64,000 nt of DNA from Candidatus Thiomargarita nelsonii. GTDB taxonomy: Bacteria; Pseudomonadota; Gammaproteobacteria; Beggiatoales; Beggiatoaceae. The translations under genes and the position numbers were made by a program. The stretch lies in assembly GCA_000785145.2 (NCBI GenBank), contig JSZA02000004.1:40070-104069 (forward strand). The letters run 5' to 3'. The notes beneath the pieces are model-generated. The model searched no databases, was not told the DNA's origin, and saw only the letters and a program-made list of their open reading frames with translations. Shown piece by piece: positions 24,396-34,400 of the stretch (position 1 is its first letter; the number at the start of each line of letters is the position of its first letter).

Positions 24396-27089
24396 ATGTT
24401 AAATATAACCATTAAAATTATATGTATTATACTTTATCTATCCATTGTCCCAAGTCAAGCCGAGCTAAGGCTGGTTGACGAAAATTCTCAATCGCTGATC
24501 TTAGAATTAACCATACCTGAATATGTCATATCTGAAAAACACTTGTCAGGTACCATACATATCCCGGGCTACACACAGGGCAAATCTCAATTACCCGTTC
24601 GGGGCACATTAATTGCTGTCCCTGAAGCTAGCGAGATTCAACTAGAAATCTTAGACAGCGAGATTGAATTTTTGTCTGGCATTTTGCTGCCGCCTGAACA
24701 GTCCGAATTGCCGACAAGTCCGGTCAAAATTGGCCTGATTGGGCATATCCGTGAACAAAGGGTGGCACAAATACAGTTTTTTCCAGTGTTGCACAATCCC
24801 GTTCAACAAACAGTCAAACTTTACAAAAAGTTACGTGTCAAAGTCAGTTTTTCTAAGCAGACACGATCTGGCAAAGTGGTGGAAGATTCGCCAGAGTTTG
24901 ACACAATGTTAAACAGTTTGTTGATAAATGATGCGACGAGTGGTCGGCTTTTACGCACCAGCACCCGCACAACAAGGGATAGCAATTGCGAGCCACTGCC
25001 CCCCGCCATAAAACTCAGCATAGATAAAACCGGTGTGTATGCGCTCAGCCATGCAGACTTTCTTGCTTTAGGGCTAGATTTGTCTCTGCTGAATGCCAAT
25101 CAGGTTTCTCAAATTCAGATGAGCCATCAAGGTCATCCCGTGTCTATCTTTATTGCTGGGGAGGATGATGGCGTTTTCGATCAGGGTGATATTTTATTTT
25201 TTTACGCCCAAGCCGCAAAGGAGCCTTATACCCGTAATAATATATATTGGCTCTCTCTCAATCCAGACGGTGGTAAGAGACTGAACTTTAAAGATGGCAC
25301 GCCAAACCCTAGCTATCCACCGTTGAGCGAATTTACACAGACAGTGCATGTTGAGACTAATAGTCGCTACTGGTCACGGATGCCTGATAGTATCAACAGA
25401 GATCGTCTGTTTTGGGAAAAGCTCGATCCTGGTAATTCCCTAGAAATGCCGATCACTTTGCAGCATTTGGCTCAAACGTCAAAAAATGCCACTCTCCGCG
25501 TCATGTTGCAAGGCAAAACGGATGACCGTGTGACGAGTCCCAACCACCACACCAAAATCTTGCTCAACGGTGTTGAAATCCATGATGCTCAGTGGAGTGG
25601 TCAACAGATTTTTCTACAAGAAGTCAGCATCCCACAAGCTAAGCTGCTTGAAGGTAAAAATACTGTCACTCTCCTTTCTGTAGGAGATACTGGGGCTATA
25701 GTAGATGTCCTCTATGTCAACTGGCTGGAAATTGACTACACAGCCACGATGACCGCTGTTGAGGATCATTTGACATTTAAGCTGACAGGCGTTGAGCAAT
25801 ACAATTTGACAGTCAATGGCTTTACACACTCCAGCCTGTTAGTGTTGGATGTCACTAATCCGTTCAACATAGTGCCGCTGCTAGGCGCGACGGGTACTCA
25901 AATTCAGTATGCCGATCAGTTGGACGGTAATAAGACATACTATGCCTTTAGTTTGACAGAAAAGCATCTACTGAAACCCGCCGCGATGAGTCTGGATTTG
26001 CCCACCACTCGGCTTCAATCTCCCTGCAATCAGGCTGATTATTTCATCATCTATCACGATAGTTTTGACACCAAAGCACTCGAAAATCTCATAGCGGCTC
26101 GCGGTAAAAAGGTCATGGCAGTGCAGGTTTCTGATATTTATGATGAATTTAACCACGGCTTGCCGGATCCGCAGGCGATTAAGGATTTTCTCACTTATGC
26201 CTACGAAAATTACATCCAGCCCCGTCCAGTTTATGTACTGTTGGTGGGGGATGCCAATCAAGACACCTTAAACGAATTGGGAAATGGCATTAATTACGTC
26301 CCCACCCACACTTTTCATACCGTTCTGATGGGAGAAACCGCTAGTGACAATTGGTTTGTGAGCGTGCATGGTGATGATCCTTTCCCTGATATGTTTTTGG
26401 GACGCATACCGGTCAAAACCCAAGCGGAATTGGATGCGGTGGTTAAAAAACTGATCCGCTATCCGAAAGTGCCATTGGATGGTTGGGAGCAAAATGTTCT
26501 CTTTGTGGCAGATGATATAGCGGAATTTGAAAAACTTTCTGATAGCTTGATAGAAAAATATTTGGCAAACTATAGCCCGACGCGGATATATCTAAGCACT
26601 GAAGATGAAACAATGGTGAGGCAAAAGATTCGTCAAGCTATCAACGCTGGCGCGGTTTTGACAAATTACACGGGGCATGGCAGCGTCAACCTTTGGGCGG
26701 GGGAAATTATATTTAATTTTGAAGATGTGGCATTATTAAATAATCCTGACAAATTGACCTTTGTAGTCGCGTTAAATTGCCAAAATGGCTGGTTTTCTTA
26801 CTATGAGGATTTTCATGGCACCAGTGATAGCCTCGCGGAGGCTTTTCTCAAAGCGGATGGCAAAGGAGCGATTGGCATGTTTGCTCCCAGCGGGCTAGGC
26901 TATACCTTTGAACATGAAGTGCTCGCCAATGAATTATTTAAGCGTCTATTTCAGGACAAAGAGACAGAAATAGGCAGCCTAACCACTGCGAGTAAAATTG
27001 CTGCTGTTACCAACTATGGTATCTCCACAGATAATCTGAAAATGTTCACGCTGTTTGGCGAGCCGAGCCTGCGATTGCGGCTGGAATGA
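24396..27089 (+). CDS. Secreted C25 (gingipain-like) cysteine peptidase
   Basis: An N-terminal signal peptide (IIKIICIILYLSIVPSQA region) precedes a propeptide-like part with a beta-rich domain (LPVRGTLIAVPEASEIQLEI), then a C25 peptidase domain from about residue 545 (DYFIIYHDSF, PVYVLLVGDANQD, NWFVSVHGDDPFPDMFLGRI). The catalytic His is in LTNYTGHGSVNLW and the Cys in FVVALNCQNGWF, the His-then-Cys arrangement of gingipains. The protein ends right after the domain (FTLFGEPSLRLRLE) with no type IX sorting tail, so export is probably Sec/type II or surface-retained. It lies 87 bp after tssC copy 2; a link to the T6SS is not shown. Confidence 0.82.
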   Translation: MLNITIKIICIILYLSIVPSQAELRLVDENSQSLILELTIPEYVISEKHLSGTIHIPGYTQGKSQLPVRGTLIAVPEASEIQLEILDSEIEFLSGILLPPEQSELPTSPVKIGLIGHIREQRVAQIQFFPVLHNPVQQTVKLYKKLRVKVSFSKQTRSGKVVEDSPEFDTMLNSLLINDATSGRLLRTSTRTTRDSNCEPLPPAIKLSIDKTGVYALSHADFLALGLDLSLLNANQVSQIQMSHQGHPVSIFIAGEDDGVFDQGDILFFYAQAAKEPYTRNNIYWLSLNPDGGKRLNFKDGTPNPSYPPLSEFTQTVHVETNSRYWSRMPDSINRDRLFWEKLDPGNSLEMPITLQHLAQTSKNATLRVMLQGKTDDRVTSPNHHTKILLNGVEIHDAQWSGQQIFLQEVSIPQAKLLEGKNTVTLLSVGDTGAIVDVLYVNWLEIDYTATMTAVEDHLTFKLTGVEQYNLTVNGFTHSSLLVLDVTNPFNIVPLLGATGTQIQYADQLDGNKTYYAFSLTEKHLLKPAAMSLDLPTTRLQSPCNQADYFIIYHDSFDTKALENLIAARGKKVMAVQVSDIYDEFNHGLPDPQAIKDFLTYAYENYIQPRPVYVLLVGDANQDTLNELGNGINYVPTHTFHTVLMGETASDNWFVSVHGDDPFPDMFLGRIPVKTQAELDAVVKKLIRYPKVPLDGWEQNVLFVADDIAEFEKLSDSLIEKYLANYSPTRIYLSTEDETMVRQKIRQAINAGAVLTNYTGHGSVNLWAGEIIFNFEDVALLNNPDKLTFVVALNCQNGWFSYYEDFHGTSDSLAEAFLKADGKGAIGMFAPSGLGYTFEHEVLANELFKRLFQDKETEIGSLTTASKIAAVTNYGISTDNLKMFTLFGEPSLRLRLE

Positions 27090-27102
27090 ATGTTAGCCAT
27101 CT

Positions 27103-27138
27103 AAAAATCCTATTTCTTTAAGAAATAGGATTTTTTTT
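27103..27138. terminator. AAATCCTATTTCTT-type terminator after the C25 gene
   Basis: AAAAATCCTATTTCTT, TA, AAGAAATAGGATTTTTTTT. It ends the C25 transcript. Confidence 0.85.
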
Positions 27139-27538
27139 ATCGCGTTTCAATTCAGAATGGGTGTTAGTTAACTGATTGTAAATTATTATTTTTATCCTTT
27201 ATTATATAAGGTCATTGTAGTTTTTTATGATAATTTAATGACTTGACAGATTCACCAAGTCATGTAAAATCTTGAGCCGTTATTAAATCCACACAGTGCG
27301 GGCATTGTAGTAGCATATTTTTTGACTCCGATCAATCAAGGATGTATAGTCCACCTCCGGTTTGGACGTACCTGTCTCGATTGATTTGACAAAAAAAAAT
27401 GCGAATTATGCTTTATTTGTGAGTATATACAGTTAGCATTAAACACCAAAACCACAAAATTAAAGCCTTAGACATAACTAGAGCCGCTTTTTGTGTGTGG
27501 TTTTGGCGTTTTAAAGTAAGAGGAGATAAATTAAAAAC
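27139..27538 (+). promoter_or_regulatory. 400-bp regulatory gap before the tetrahaem cytochrome gene
   Basis: The gap is AT-rich with no gene. A sigma70-like promoter can be read at 27243-27270 (TTGACA, 16 bp, TAAAAT), and a second weaker one at 27386-27412 (TTGACA, 15 bp, TATGCT). Two hairpins are visible: TCAATC...GATTGA around 27334-27383, and a long one at 27441-27511 formed by AAACACCAAAACCACAAAA and its imperfect complement, just before the ribosome site AAGAGGAGA. A leader-based control is possible. Confidence 0.4.
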
Positions 27539-28084
27539 ATGAGTGAAAAAGAACCACGTAAATCCGGCAAAAAATTTTTTATACTGGGTACATTGATATT
27601 TATCGGCGGCATTTTGTTCGCTGGTGCTTTTAGTGTAGCTTTAGACTATACCAACACCACCGAGTTTTGTACATCTTGTCATAGTATGCAGACCAATCTG
27701 GAAGAATTGAAAGAAAATCTGCATTATAATAATGCTTATGGGGTCACAGTCGGTTGTGCTGATTGCCATGTTCCACATTCTTTGGCTCCGAAACTCTGGG
27801 CTAAAGTGATGGCTGCCAAAGATGTTTACCATGAAATTATGGGGACGATCGATACCTCAGAGAAATATGAGGAGCGCCGATGGCATATGGCTAACCTTGT
27901 ATGGGATAAAATGAAGGCTTCTGATTCACGAGAATGTCGTAGCTGCCATTCTTTTGAACACATGGATTTCGAGAAGCAAGACAGAGCGGCAAGTAAAAGG
28001 CATAAATGGGCTATCGATAAGGGAAAAACCTGTATTGAATGCCACCAAGGCATTGCCCATACCTTACCTGAAGAATTTTTTTAA
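27539..28084 (+). CDS. NapC/NirT-family tetrahaem c-type cytochrome
   Basis: This membrane-anchored quinol dehydrogenase type would pass electrons from the quinol pool to periplasmic reductases or cytochromes. One N-terminal membrane anchor (FILGTLIFIGGILFAGAFSVA) is followed by four CXXCH haem sites: CTSCH, CADCH, CRSCH and CIECH. The 181-residue length is that of NapC/NirT/TorC-type tetrahaem domains. No reductase gene is adjacent; a second cytochrome gene lies convergently downstream. Its exact electron acceptor cannot be told from the sequence. Confidence 0.87.
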   Translation: MSEKEPRKSGKKFFILGTLIFIGGILFAGAFSVALDYTNTTEFCTSCHSMQTNLEELKENLHYNNAYGVTVGCADCHVPHSLAPKLWAKVMAAKDVYHEIMGTIDTSEKYEERRWHMANLVWDKMKASDSRECRSCHSFEHMDFEKQDRAASKRHKWAIDKGKTCIECHQGIAHTLPEEFF

Positions 28085-28104
28085 TTAATTCTTGCTAACC
28101 AGCG

Positions 28105-28313
28105 GGGTTTTGGATCAATGCCATTAAGTTAAGAAATCTTGTAGGGTGGGTAGGGGCAATCCCTTGTGGTTGCCCGCGCAACATCGTTATGGTAGCCCAA
28201 CCCACCATTGTTATAAATTGACGCCCGGATCTTCGTTTCAACGATTTGGTGGGTGCAGCGAAGCTCTACCCACCCTACAAAAAAGCTTAACTTAATGGCA
28301 TTGGGTTTTGGAT
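28105..28313. repeat. 186-bp MITE with 11-bp direct repeats
   Basis: GGGTTTTGGAT is repeated at 28105-28115 and 28303-28313. Terminal inverted repeats are AATGCCATTAAGTTAAG (28117-28133) and its complement (28286-28302). The core has GTAGGGTGGGTAG...CTACCCACCCTAC with an embedded GGGGCAATCCCTTGTGGTTGCCC. The same ends are seen at about 61016-61034 and 63907-63924, and the core at 57722-57833. Confidence 0.85.
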
Positions 28314-28330
28314 ACCCCACTGGTTTTTAA

Positions 28331-28939
28331 CTACTGTTGGCTAGCGAAAAAATGGATGAGGGCAGGAATGTCGCCATCTTTCAATCTTTTCATCTGTTTC
28401 TTCATCTTCTTCGGTTGTGTTGTACGCTCGCCGTTCACAAATTGCTCAAGCTGGGATTCAAGATAGGACATCGACTGTCCAGCTAAGATACTCGCATCGT
28501 CATCCGGATCACTACCATTGCTCGAGTGACATTTCCGACAGCGTTTTTTGTAGACCTTTTTGCCTTTATGCGCCAATCTAGAGTCAAACGCTTGGTCGCG
28601 TGGGACGAAGGTCAGACTCTCAAAATAGTCGCCTAAAGCGGTCAGTTCTTGCTCGTTAAACGACTTGGCGATGGCATTCATATCAGTCTCATCATGCCCC
28701 TCAGTCTTGAATTTCTCACCTTGCCTTGTGCCGTTTTTGTAGGCATTCATGGTGTCAGTGAAGTAAACAGCGGAAAAACCGGCGATGTTAGGCATTTCCT
28801 TTTTATCGCTAATACCGTTTTTGCCATGGCAACGTTCACACTTTTCTGCCAATTCTGCGCCGTTTGGTGCTGCAATGACCGTTCCAGCCATGAGGAGTGC
28901 GCCCCCTGCGAGTAAAGTCAAGCCTGTTTTTCCAATCAT
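28331..28939 (-). CDS. Periplasmic dihaem c-type cytochrome (c4/c553-like)
   Basis: A Sec signal peptide (LTLLAGGALLMAGTVIAAP) is followed by two homologous cytochrome domains with CERCH (about residue 34) and CRKCH (about 134). The methionine-containing segments expected of sixth haem ligands are present (around KEMPNIAGF and ILAGQSMSYL). At 202 residues it matches cytochrome c4 and related dihaem electron carriers that work with sulfur oxidation or terminal oxidases. It is transcribed toward the NapC-like gene. The family is clear; the specific partner is not. Confidence 0.82.
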   Translation of the reverse strand: MIGKTGLTLLAGGALLMAGTVIAAPNGAELAEKCERCHGKNGISDKKEMPNIAGFSAVYFTDTMNAYKNGTRQGEKFKTEGHDETDMNAIAKSFNEQELTALGDYFESLTFVPRDQAFDSRLAHKGKKVYKKRCRKCHSSNGSDPDDDASILAGQSMSYLESQLEQFVNGERTTQPKKMKKQMKRLKDGDIPALIHFFASQQ

Positions 28940-29150
28940 TAAATTGATCTCCTATTAGTTTGGAGTCCAAGATTTATCTTGGACTGGATTAAAAATAAGC
29001 TAAAAAATTATTTGTGTCAATCAAAATTTGACAGCATTAGTACAATGAATTGAGAAATAAACGAAACGAAGTAACGAAGTAATTAAAAAAAAACAACAAT
29101 CGCTCCATAATTCGTTTTCCAAGATAAATCTTGGACTCCTAACAATAAAA
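28940..29150. repeat. Repeat-filled gap: GGAGTCCAAG palindromes and an AACGAAGTAACG run
   Basis: A palindrome GAGTCCAAGATTTATCTTGGAC lies at 28964-28985 and the related half CCAAGATAAATCTTGGACTCC at 29119-29139. In between, 29062-29080 reads GAAACGAAGTAACGAAGTAA, which matches one end of the micro-insertions in iscB and the AAA gene but lacks the ACGTTC end. No gene is seen. Confidence 0.65.
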
Positions 29151-29918
29151 TTACAATCGCACCTCAATCCCCTGCGCTGCCATCTGTTGTTTAGCCTCAG
29201 CAATGGTATATTCACCAAAATGAAAAATACTCGCTGCCAGCACCGCATCCGCCTTGCCTTCAAGTACACCCTCAGCAAGATGTTCCAAGGTACCCACGCC
29301 ACCAGAAGCAATCACGGGGACAGTCACCGCCTCACTGATGCTACGTGTCAATGCCAAATCAAATCCATTGCGTGTTCCATCTCGATCCATACTCGTCAAC
29401 AATATTTCTCCTGCCCCCAAATCTACCATTTTTTTAGCCCACTCTACCGCATCAAGTCCCGTCTGCTTCCGCCCACCGTGTGTGAAAATTTCCCAACGTA
29501 GTGGTTTTTGACTGACTTGTTTAGCATCAATGGCGACGACAATGCACTGTGAACCAAAATGGCGACTGGCTTCTCCGACAAAATCGGGATTAAAAACGGC
29601 AGCCGTGTTAATTGCCACCTTATCCGCGCCAGCATTGAGCATTTTCCGAATATCAGCCAATTGACGGATGCCTCCGCCAACTGTTAAAGGGATAAAAACG
29701 TCGCTGGCAACTTCTTCAACGACATGTACCATCGTTTCACGGTCATCAGAACTCGCGGTAATATCCAAAAAAGTCAGTTCATCCGCGCCTTGCTCATCAT
29801 ACCGCTTAGCAATTTCTACCGGATCACCGGCATCGCGGATATTGACAAAGTTAACGCCTTTAACAACCCGTCCTGCATCAACATCAAGACAGGGAATAAT
29901 ACGTTTTGCTAATCCCAT
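29151..29918 (-). CDS. hisF: HisF, imidazole glycerol phosphate synthase cyclase subunit
   Basis: HisF, with the glutaminase HisH, makes imidazole glycerol phosphate and AICAR in histidine biosynthesis. The (beta/alpha)8 protein of 255 residues begins [22 protein letters not shown] with the catalytic Asp of the PCLDV motif, and has [26 protein letters not shown] (second catalytic Asp) and [12 protein letters not shown]. The second of two adjacent ATGs is used. hisA lies 17 bp upstream on the same strand, in the usual hisA-hisF order. hisH is not in the window. Confidence 0.96.
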   Translation of the reverse strand: MGLAKRIIPCLDVDAGRVVKGVNFVNIRDAGDPVEIAKRYDEQGADELTFLDITASSDDRETMVHVVEEVASDVFIPLTVGGGIRQLADIRKMLNAGADKVAINTAAVFNPDFVGEASRHFGSQCIVVAIDAKQVSQKPLRWEIFTHGGRKQTGLDAVEWAKKMVDLGAGEILLTSMDRDGTRNGFDLALTRSISEAVTVPVIASGGVGTLEHLAEGVLEGKADAVLAASIFHFGEYTIAEAKQQMAAQGIEVRL

Positions 29919-29935
29919 CAAGTCTGCCTATTGTG

Positions 29936-30667
29936 TTAAATACTATCAGCCAACTTTTGCGCCTGGGCTAAATCCAGAGAGCCTTCATAAATCGCCCGCC
30001 CCGTAATGGCACCCATGATGCCTTCTTCTGCCACTTCACACAAGCCCTTTATATCATCTATTGTGGTAATGCCCCCCGATGCGATGACTGGAATATCAAT
30101 TGATCGCGCCAACGCAACCGTTGATTCAACATTCACGCCCTGTAGCATACCGTCACGACTAATATCAGTAAACACAATCGCCTCAACGCCATCCTGTTCA
30201 AAGCGTTGTGCCATATCAATCGCATTATGATGAGACAATTTGGACCAACCCTCTGTTGCCAGTTTACCATCACGGGCATCCAAACCCACAATAATATGCC
30301 CCGGAAATCCCAAACAAGCCTCAGTCACAAAATGGGGGGCTTGAACCGCCTGGGTACCAATAATCACATATTTAACCCCTGCATCAAGATAAGCCTGTAT
30401 AGTATCCTCATCACGAATTCCGCCACCGACTTGTATTGGAATATCAGGATAAGTTTCAACTATCTGATGAATGACTTCCGCATTGACGGGCTTTCCAGCA
30501 AAGGCACCATTTAAATCCACAATATGTAAACGACGTGCGCCTGCCTTGATCCAACGATCTGCCATTGCGACTGGATCATTAGAAAACACTGTATCATCTT
30601 CCATACGACCCTGCTTGAGCCGTACACAGTGACCATCTTTAAGATCGATGGCGGGTATGACTAACAT
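29936..30667 (-). CDS. hisA: HisA, ProFAR isomerase
   Basis: HisA (1-(5-phosphoribosyl)-5-[(5-phosphoribosylamino)methylideneamino]imidazole-4-carboxamide isomerase) catalyses the step before HisF. The 243-residue barrel begins [20 protein letters not shown] with the catalytic Asp, and shows [35 protein letters not shown] (second Asp) and [11 protein letters not shown]. It is intact and followed by hisF. The upstream neighbour on the same strand is a methyltransferase gene 30 bp away. Confidence 0.96.
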   Translation of the reverse strand: MLVIPAIDLKDGHCVRLKQGRMEDDTVFSNDPVAMADRWIKAGARRLHIVDLNGAFAGKPVNAEVIHQIVETYPDIPIQVGGGIRDEDTIQAYLDAGVKYVIIGTQAVQAPHFVTEACLGFPGHIIVGLDARDGKLATEGWSKLSHHNAIDMAQRFEQDGVEAIVFTDISRDGMLQGVNVESTVALARSIDIPVIASGGITTIDDIKGLCEVAEEGIMGAITGRAIYEGSLDLAQAQKLADSI

Positions 30668-30696
30668 TTTGGATTCCTCAAATTGATAAATAATAA

Positions 30697-31395
30697 TTAA
30701 CTACCCAAAAACGAACGCGCCATAATGCTCTTAGGTAAACCAATAAAGCGTTCCATCAGTATTTCTCCCTCCGGAAAAAGCAACATCATTTCCTTTTTAG
30801 TCAATAAACGTGGATCGTCTTCATCTAATAGAGCTTGATTCAGAGTAGAACCCTTTATTCGCATTAATAACCAAACTCCAATCGGGCGAGGCAGAAACTG
30901 AAAAAACGGTAAAAGAACGTGAGGTTCAATGAAAAACCAGTAATTTGGTGTCTGTACAAAATAATACCGTCCAACACGCTGTAATTCGCTAGCCATCGCT
31001 TGGATCGGCGCCCACCCTCCCACATGTTCAATAACCGAATTTGAATGAACAATATCCCACTCCTTATCTTTGGTATCCTCAAGATGACAAGCATTACCAA
31101 TTAATCTTTCAATAGAGACATTGTCATGTATATTTTTCATCCCTAAATCAAAGTCATGATAATTGAGATTAATCAGACTAATCCGAAATTTAATATCATT
31201 AAACTCACTAAAAGGAAAATTATCCCAGTATGTTTCTGTTCCACCAATATCAAGAATGTTAATTGTCGTTCTAACTTCTTTCTGAATGACATAGCGAATA
31301 AGCTCAATAAAATAACGCATACGTTTACGGCGCATTTTTGAGGCAAATGAATTTGGGTGTGTGGAATTTGGGTCTATGTAATCAATAAATTTCAT
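30697..31395 (-). CDS. Class I SAM-dependent methyltransferase
   Basis: The ATG at 31395 ([11 protein letters not shown]) is preferred; a longer frame to 31449 would take its first codons from a repeat (CCCACGCTCTGCGTGGG). The Rossmann-type SAM-binding motif is [12 protein letters not shown], followed by an acidic turn (LINLNYHD), a motif [13 protein letters not shown] and a strand [16 protein letters not shown]. The pattern VIEHV plus TPNYWF is that of Methyltransf_11-type enzymes acting on lipids, quinones or sugars. The substrate is not identifiable. It lies between dnaE and hisA. Confidence 0.75.
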   Translation of the reverse strand: MKFIDYIDPNSTHPNSFASKMRRKRMRYFIELIRYVIQKEVRTTINILDIGGTETYWDNFPFSEFNDIKFRISLINLNYHDFDLGMKNIHDNVSIERLIGNACHLEDTKDKEWDIVHSNSVIEHVGGWAPIQAMASELQRVGRYYFVQTPNYWFFIEPHVLLPFFQFLPRPIGVWLLMRIKGSTLNQALLDEDDPRLLTKKEMMLLFPEGEILMERFIGLPKSIMARSFLGS

Positions 31396-31419
31396 GTCAG
31401 TCAAATGATATTTTTTTTT

Positions 31420-31472
31420 CTCGTTCCCACGCTCTGCGTGGGAATGCATGCCTCGACGCTCTGCGTCGAATT
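31420..31472. repeat. TCGTTCCCACGCTCTGCGTGGGAATGC repeat
   Basis: Two linked palindromes, CCCACGCTCTGCGTGGG and TCGACGCTCTGCGTCGA. The same pair occurs at 35777-35830 and 62351-62413. It forms a mobile palindromic unit that has added a false N-terminal extension to the methyltransferase frame. Confidence 0.85.
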
Positions 31473-31485
31473 AAATGATGATATG

Positions 31486-34400
31486 TCAATAAACCACCTT
31501 AACTTCATCCTCACCAAGAACATTTTTTAAATCCTGAAGCAAGCCAGCAGTCGGATTCACGCGCCAACTCTTACCAAGCAACAAGTCAACTTGTGCATCC
31601 GCACGCTGATAATGAATTAATACAGAACAACGCTCTTGACGATGGTGAGAGAGAGTATCTACTATTTTTTTTGCAAACGCTTCAGGGGCTTCTTGGGCTG
31701 AAACGCTTAATTCCAAACACTTAGCAAAAGTTTCGCGGGCGGAGTCAAGTGTAAAAATTTTCTGGGCAGTCATGCTATAACCGCCACTGTATTCATCAAA
31801 ACGCACTTCGCCTTCTACCATTAATAATGTGTCTTTGATTAACATCTCTTGCACCGTTGGATATAATTCTGAGTACACTTTGACTTCTAATCGCCCGGTG
31901 CTATCATCCAAAGTGATAAAAGCCATACGCCCACGCTGATTACTCGTGGTACGCAATTCAATCACCCAACCGGCAACTCGCACCGTTTTTGTCTTCTCTG
32001 TTGGTCTAATTTTGACCAGTTGAATATGAGGTGCCAGTTCTGCTAAATAAGCTTTAATGGGATGCCCACTTATATAAAGGCCTAAACTTTCTTTTTCTCC
32101 CTTCAACTGTTCTTTGTCGCTCCACGGCTTCACATTCTGAGCAAACAGCGGCTTTTCTTCACTCGATTTTTGGGCATTATTGTTCAAGGCAAATATATCA
32201 TTTTGCCCGGTGGCGGTATCATTTGAATGTCGCTCAGCCATTTTGATGGCATTCGCTAATGAAGCGAACATCACGGCTCTATTTGCCCCTAAATTATCGA
32301 AGGCACCTGATTTAATTAAGGGTTCTAACAGGCGGCGACTAACTTTGCGTAAGTCAACGCGACGACAAAAATCAAATAAGTCAGTAAAATGTCGGTTTTT
32401 ATCACGCTCTGTCACAATGTTATCAACGGCTGCCTCACCCGCGCCTTTTATCGCGCCTAATCCATAATTAATAGATTGATTTTGCTCTTCACTCACCGTG
32501 AATTTGTAACAACCGGCATTGATGTTAGGTGGCAATACATTAAGTTTCATGGTGCGACATTCTTCAGTCAACATCACGACTTTATCGGTGTTATCCATAT
32601 CCGCCGATAATACGGCTGCCATGAAGGCGGCTGGATAATGGGCTTTGAGCCAGGCGGTTTGGTAGGAGACGAGGGCGTAAGCGGCGCTATGGCTACGATT
32701 GAAGCCGTATGCCGCAAAATTTTCCATTAAATCAAAGATATCCGTCGATTTTTTTTCATTCACCCCTCGTGCTACGGCACCTTCTGTAAACACCGTTCTT
32801 TGTTCCGCCATTTCTTTAGGATTTTTCTTACCCATACAGTTATGGGCAATAAAGTCATTCGCAACAAAGTTATGGGTTTCTGGAATACTTAAATCGAAGA
32901 CTTCTTCTTTGCCAATATACTCAATAGAAACAATCTCGTCCCAAAAAACATCCGATTCTGAAATATCACTACTGTGAGTGATTGGAAGTGCTAAACCGAT
33001 GCGATCTTTAACCTTAAAATCGTTTAGCGGCTTCCATCCTAACAGCGTGTAAAAAAGATGATCGCCGGTTGCTCTAATTTTGCGGTGAGTTTTAGTTGTA
33101 ATCTCCCAAACATCCCTAATCCCATTAGGATAAATTGCCGTAATGGGTTGCTGCGTTATTTTTTGCGTCTCTAGGCTCAGGCAAAAAACCTTACGCCCTA
33201 ACCAATACTCATGTTTTGACGCGATTTCACTCAGAGTCACTAAACGCCCCGTTGCAGCGTCAAGTATTTCAGTTGTTCCGCTTAAACAGCGCCGGAGTAA
33301 ATCCGCCCCCCCCAACGTATAACCCGCCAACACTTGAGCAATTTGCATCACTTGCTCTTGATACACAATCACCCCATAAGTCGATTTTAAAATCGGCGCC
33401 AGATCAGGGTGAGGATATTCAATCTTAGCCTCTCCATGTTTACGCTTAATAAAATCATCGACCATGCCCGATTGCAAGGGACCAGGACGATATAAGGCAA
33501 CTAAGGCAATAATCTCTTCAAAACTATCGGGTAGCAACTGCCTAACGAGTTTTTTAATACCCGACGATTCCAGTTGGAATACAGCCGTTGTATCTCCTCT
33601 TTTCAGTAAGTCATAAGTCTGAGCATCATCTAAAGGAATTTTTGAAATATCTATCTGCGGATCGGCAAAACGGTTAATCGTTTCTAGTGCCCATTTGATA
33701 ATCGTGAGAGTACGCAACCCTAAAAAGTCGAATTTGACTAAGCCGACGGCTTCGACATCGTTTTTATCAAATTGGGTCATTAAATCTGTACTGTCTTGCT
33801 CACAATAGAGCGGCGTAAAATCAGTCAAAACGGTGGGCGCAATGACCACGCCTCCCGCATGTTTACCCGAATTACGGGTTAAACCTTCTAACTGACGCGC
33901 CATGTCTATCAATGCCCGCACATCTTCTTCTTGCTGGTAGCGACTGCGTAAAGTATCTTCTTTTTCTAAAGCTTTATCAAGGGTAATGCCTAATTCAAAG
34001 GGGATGAGTTTGGCAATTTTATCGACAAATCCGTGCGGATGCGCTAACACACGCCCGACATCGCGCACCACCGCTTTGGCTGTCATTGTGCCATAAGTGA
34101 TAATTTGCGAAACGCGCTCACGTCCATAACGTTGGGCAACATAATTAATCACATCATCGCGGCCTTCCATGCAAAAGTCGATATCAAAGTCAGGCATGGA
34201 AACCCGCTCAGGATTTAAAAAGCGTTCAAATAGTAAATAATAGTGAATAGGATCTAAATCAGTGATACTGAGCGCATAGGCGACTAATGAGCCTGCCCCT
34301 GAGCCACGCCCAGGTCCGACTGGAATATGATTTTCTTTAGCCCATTGGATAAAATCGGCGACGATTAAAAAGTAACCGGGAAAGCCCATTTGCACAATGA

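Noticed and set aside
27334..27383. Riboswitch upstream of the tetrahaem cytochrome gene
   Set aside because: Only simple hairpins are visible; no consensus core of a known riboswitch class could be recognised by eye.
31396..31449. N-terminal extension of the methyltransferase (MHSHAERGNEKKK...)
   Set aside because: These codons come from the CCCACGCTCTGCGTGGG repeat found elsewhere outside genes, so the start at 31395 is preferred.
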